Shown here: positions 5,768 through 7,625 of the stretch, piece after piece
Layout: every line of letters starts with the position of its first letter
Position numbering within the stretch: the first letter of the stretch is position 1
Source: an uncultured beta proteobacterium
GTDB lineage: Bacteria > Pseudomonadota > Gammaproteobacteria > Burkholderiales > Rhodocyclaceae
DNA: 7,625 bases
Direction: 5' to 3'
Assembly (NCBI GenBank): GCA_903953145.1
Contig: CAJBIL010000363.1
Coordinates: forward strand, 1-7,625
Translations under genes and position numbers: made by a program
The notes under the pieces: model-generated
Told to the model about the DNA's origin: nothing
The model's database searches: none
The model's input: only the letters and a program-made list of their open reading frames with translations

Positions 5768-7625
5768 TTGAGCGCCCGCCCGGCGGCTGGCCATACGCCG
5801 TGTTCGATTGCCTGGCTGCCCTCAAAGATTAGCCAGCTCTTGCCACCGTAGTGCGGCAATCCACGTTGCAAGGCGAGCAGGGCGGCAGCATCATCGGCTG
5901 AAATAATGGCGAGCGGCGATGCGTGATCTTGATTTGACGTCCAGACTTGGGCTGTACCTCTTCTTTTTGATTGCTCAAGTTGTGCGGGGCGCGGCGGTAA
6001 GCCGGCAGCCTGCAAAATAGCGGCGACTTCAGCGTGGCTACCGGCGAGCAGAATCGGTGCTTCACCCTTGATTGCCTGGGCAAGATCGCTGACGCCAATT
6101 GGCTTGGGCGTGGTCTCGAAGAAGCGTTGCGCGAGTTGTTCAATGGCAGTCCGTGCTTCGCTATTTTTGGCTGCATTAACGATCAGTGGTGCTTTGGCAC
6201 CGATCCAGCGACGCAGGATCGGCGGTAGTTGTGAGGCATCCAGGCGACGCCAGACGCGCAAATCGGGGTCCAGCCGCAACTGTTGCGGCCGGAAACTCAC
6301 TTCAGTCTGTAACACCTGACGTGAATCATTGATGTCAATCCAGCGTATTTCGCTGTGGCCGGGGGCCGAGATTTCCACCGGTACGCGCAGCTTCATCAAT
6401 GACTTTCCCTGCACGCTCTGTGTTGTGGTGATACTCAAACGATAACGTTTGCCGACTGGCTGGCTGCTCAAGGCCTCGATTGCAATTTGAGGCAGGGCTG
6501 GCGTGTCGAGCCAGAGCGCAAAGAAATCCGTCAGACTCTCACCGGATGCGCGCTCAAATGCCAGTCGTAAATCCTGCCACGACGCGACGCGAAACTGCTG
6601 TTTCACCCAGAAATCGCGTAACCCCTGGCGGAATGCTGTTTCTCCAATCCGGTCACGCAGCATTGAAAAAACCATCGCTGCCTTGCCGTAGCCAATGGCT
6701 GCTTCGGCACCGTGCGTGCGCGAACGGAAGTCGCGCAGCGCGGGCTGATCTGCGGCGGGTAGCGCTGCTGCGTCGCGCAGCCAGCTCAGACGCATTTCGC
6801 GGGCGGCAGTAGCCGACTCGTCTTCCTTGTAAGCATAATCAGCCATGAAGGTCGTCAAGCCTTCGCACCAGTTGCCCTGCGCGTAATCGACATAAACACC
6901 ATTACCCCACCAGTTATGCAGAATTTCGTGGCCCAGTGAGGTTTTTCGGATAAAAGGCAGGCGCAGCACTGCCGCGCCGATATAGGTCAGCGTGGGCATG
7001 CCGAAACCTGTTGGTAGCGGGCTGGCCACGACTGAGAACTCGCTATACGGGTAATCGCCGATTGCTTTGCTGTAACGCTCAAGATAGCGCGCTGAATCGT
7101 CGAGGTAGGCTTGCGCCAGTCCGCTTTCGGCATCGAGATCAGCCGGGAAATAAGTACGCAGCCGGATTTTCTGGCCCGATTTCTGACCTTGGCGTTCGGC
7201 CATTTTTTCGCGCACGACCCAAGGCCCGGCCATCAGGTCAATGCCATCGGTTGGCTGCTGGAATTCAAAGCTGGCGCGGTAGCGATCATTGTTACCGGCC
7301 GGCAGGGTTTCGCTAACCAGACGCCCGGGAACCAGCGCGCGCTGATCGGATGGCACCGAGAGATGCAGCCGGTAGGTGAACAGCGAGGCTTGTTGAGATT
7401 GCTCCGGGTACCAGCCACTGCCCGCCGGCAGAAAGCTCCCTTCAGGCGCAGCCATCGGTGATAAGCGATGCAATACCTGGCGATGATCACGCGTGCGCTC
7501 AAGCGCGGGAAGGGTGCCTTCGTAGCTGATCAGTAACTTTCTGGCGGTTTCCGGTAGCTTGATTCGCCACTCGTTAGATCCGTTTCGGCGAGTCAGCCGT
7601 TCAGCGCGCAGTGTCTTACCATCGG
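5743..7625 (-). CDS. Non-canonical M1-family (gluzincin) metallopeptidase (partial, 5' end outside window)
   Basis: The frame runs open to the right edge, so the N-terminus is missing; about 627 codons are visible. The start is beyond the window, and the TTG at 7473 is internal. An N-terminal beta-rich domain is followed by the zinc-binding HEILHNWWGN motif (HEILH at 6930-6916). The third ligand Glu is in GNWCEGLTTF (6864-6862). A likely transition-state Tyr is in GYGKAAMVF (6690-6688). These mark the M1 aminopeptidase fold. Two features are unusual: the spacing is HEXXH-X17-E rather than X18, and the GxMEN motif that binds the substrate N-terminus is replaced by GFGMPTLTYIG. After the catalytic part and a beta domain comes a region of about 150 residues (roughly 6195-5746) that I cannot name, with LPHYGGKSWLIFEG near its end. 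Substrate and location are unknown; any signal peptide would be outside the window. Confidence 0.85.
   Translation of the reverse strand, partial: DGKTLRAERLTRRNGSNEWRIKLPETARKLLISYEGTLPALERTRDHRQVLHRLSPMAAPEGSFLPAGSGWYPEQSQQASLFTYRLHLSVPSDQRALVPGRLVSETLPAGNNDRYRASFEFQQPTDGIDLMAGPWVVREKMAERQGQKSGQKIRLRTYFPADLDAESGLAQAYLDDSARYLERYSKAIGDYPYSEFSVVASPLPTGFGMPTLTYIGAAVLRLPFIRKTSLGHEILHNWWGNGVYVDYAQGNWCEGLTTFMADYAYKEDESATAAREMRLSWLRDAAALPAADQPALRDFRSRTHGAEAAIGYGKAAMVFSMLRDRIGETAFRQGLRDFWVKQQFRVASWQDLRLAFERASGESLTDFFALWLDTPALPQIAIEALSSQPVGKRYRLSITTTQSVQGKSLMKLRVPVEISAPGHSEIRWIDINDSRQVLQTEVSFRPQQLRLDPDLRVWRRLDASQLPPILRRWIGAKAPLIVNAAKNSEARTAIEQLAQRFFETTPKPIGVSDLAQAIKGEAPILLAGSHAEVAAILQAAGLPPRPAQLEQSKRRGTAQVWTSNQDHASPLAIISADDAAALLALQRGLPHYGGKSWLIFEGSQAIEHGVWPAAGRALNFSDEKIR

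Noticed and set aside
1..7625. A novel defence, mobile or biosynthetic system
   Set aside because: All main genes belong to familiar core or widespread families with consistent composition. I found no integrase, transposase, toxin-antitoxin pair, reverse transcriptase or direct-repeat array.

Overview
The window looks like ordinary chromosome from a Gram-negative proteobacterium with moderately high G+C. A betaproteobacterium of the Rhodocyclales type (Azonexus/Dechloromonas-like) is my best guess. This rests on the style of RelA and MtfA and on the NMT1/THI5-type periplasmic protein; no rRNA or other decisive marker is present. I see no mobile element, CRISPR array, tRNA or prophage gene, and nothing that clearly amounts to a new multi-gene system.

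Layout. (1) 1-443, minus: the N-terminal part of a secreted NMT1/THI5-like substrate-binding domain, cut by the left edge. (2) 444-768: a 325-bp divergent intergenic region with a tandem 8-mer repeat, an isolated perfect Shine-Dalgarno sequence and a 7-bp dyad enclosing a TATACT hexamer. (3) 769-1710, plus: an alpha/beta hydrolase. (4) 1628-2440, minus: MtfA zinc peptidase, whose 3' end overlaps the hydrolase gene tail to tail by 83 bp. (5) 2445-3359, minus: a ten-helix EamA/DMT transporter, ending 4 bp before mtfA, so the two form an eamA-mtfA operon. (6) 3360-3435: a compact divergent promoter region. (7) 3436-5667, plus: full-length monofunctional-type RelA, the (p)ppGpp synthetase. (8) 5668-5742: a short convergent gap with weak terminator-like structure. 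(9) 5743-7625, minus: a large non-canonical M1-family metallopeptidase, cut by the right edge.

The genes do not form one pathway. RelA makes the stringent-response alarmone on ribosomes when amino acids run short. EamA probably exports a small metabolite. MtfA is a cytosolic peptidase, known in E. coli for binding the glucose repressor Mlc. The hydrolase and the M1 protein are hydrolases of unknown substrate.

The points most worth a second look are these. The M1 protein has an HEXXH-X17-E zinc site where canonical M1 enzymes have X18, lacks the GxMEN exopeptidase motif, and carries a C-terminal domain I cannot name. A perfect TATAAT lies 6 bp before the inferred relA start codon with no Shine-Dalgarno sequence, which suggests a leaderless mRNA. 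The eamA-relA promoter region carries a GGCAT-T-ATGCC palindrome. The hydrolase and mtfA genes overlap over conserved coding sequence. The start of the left-edge gene is ambiguous.
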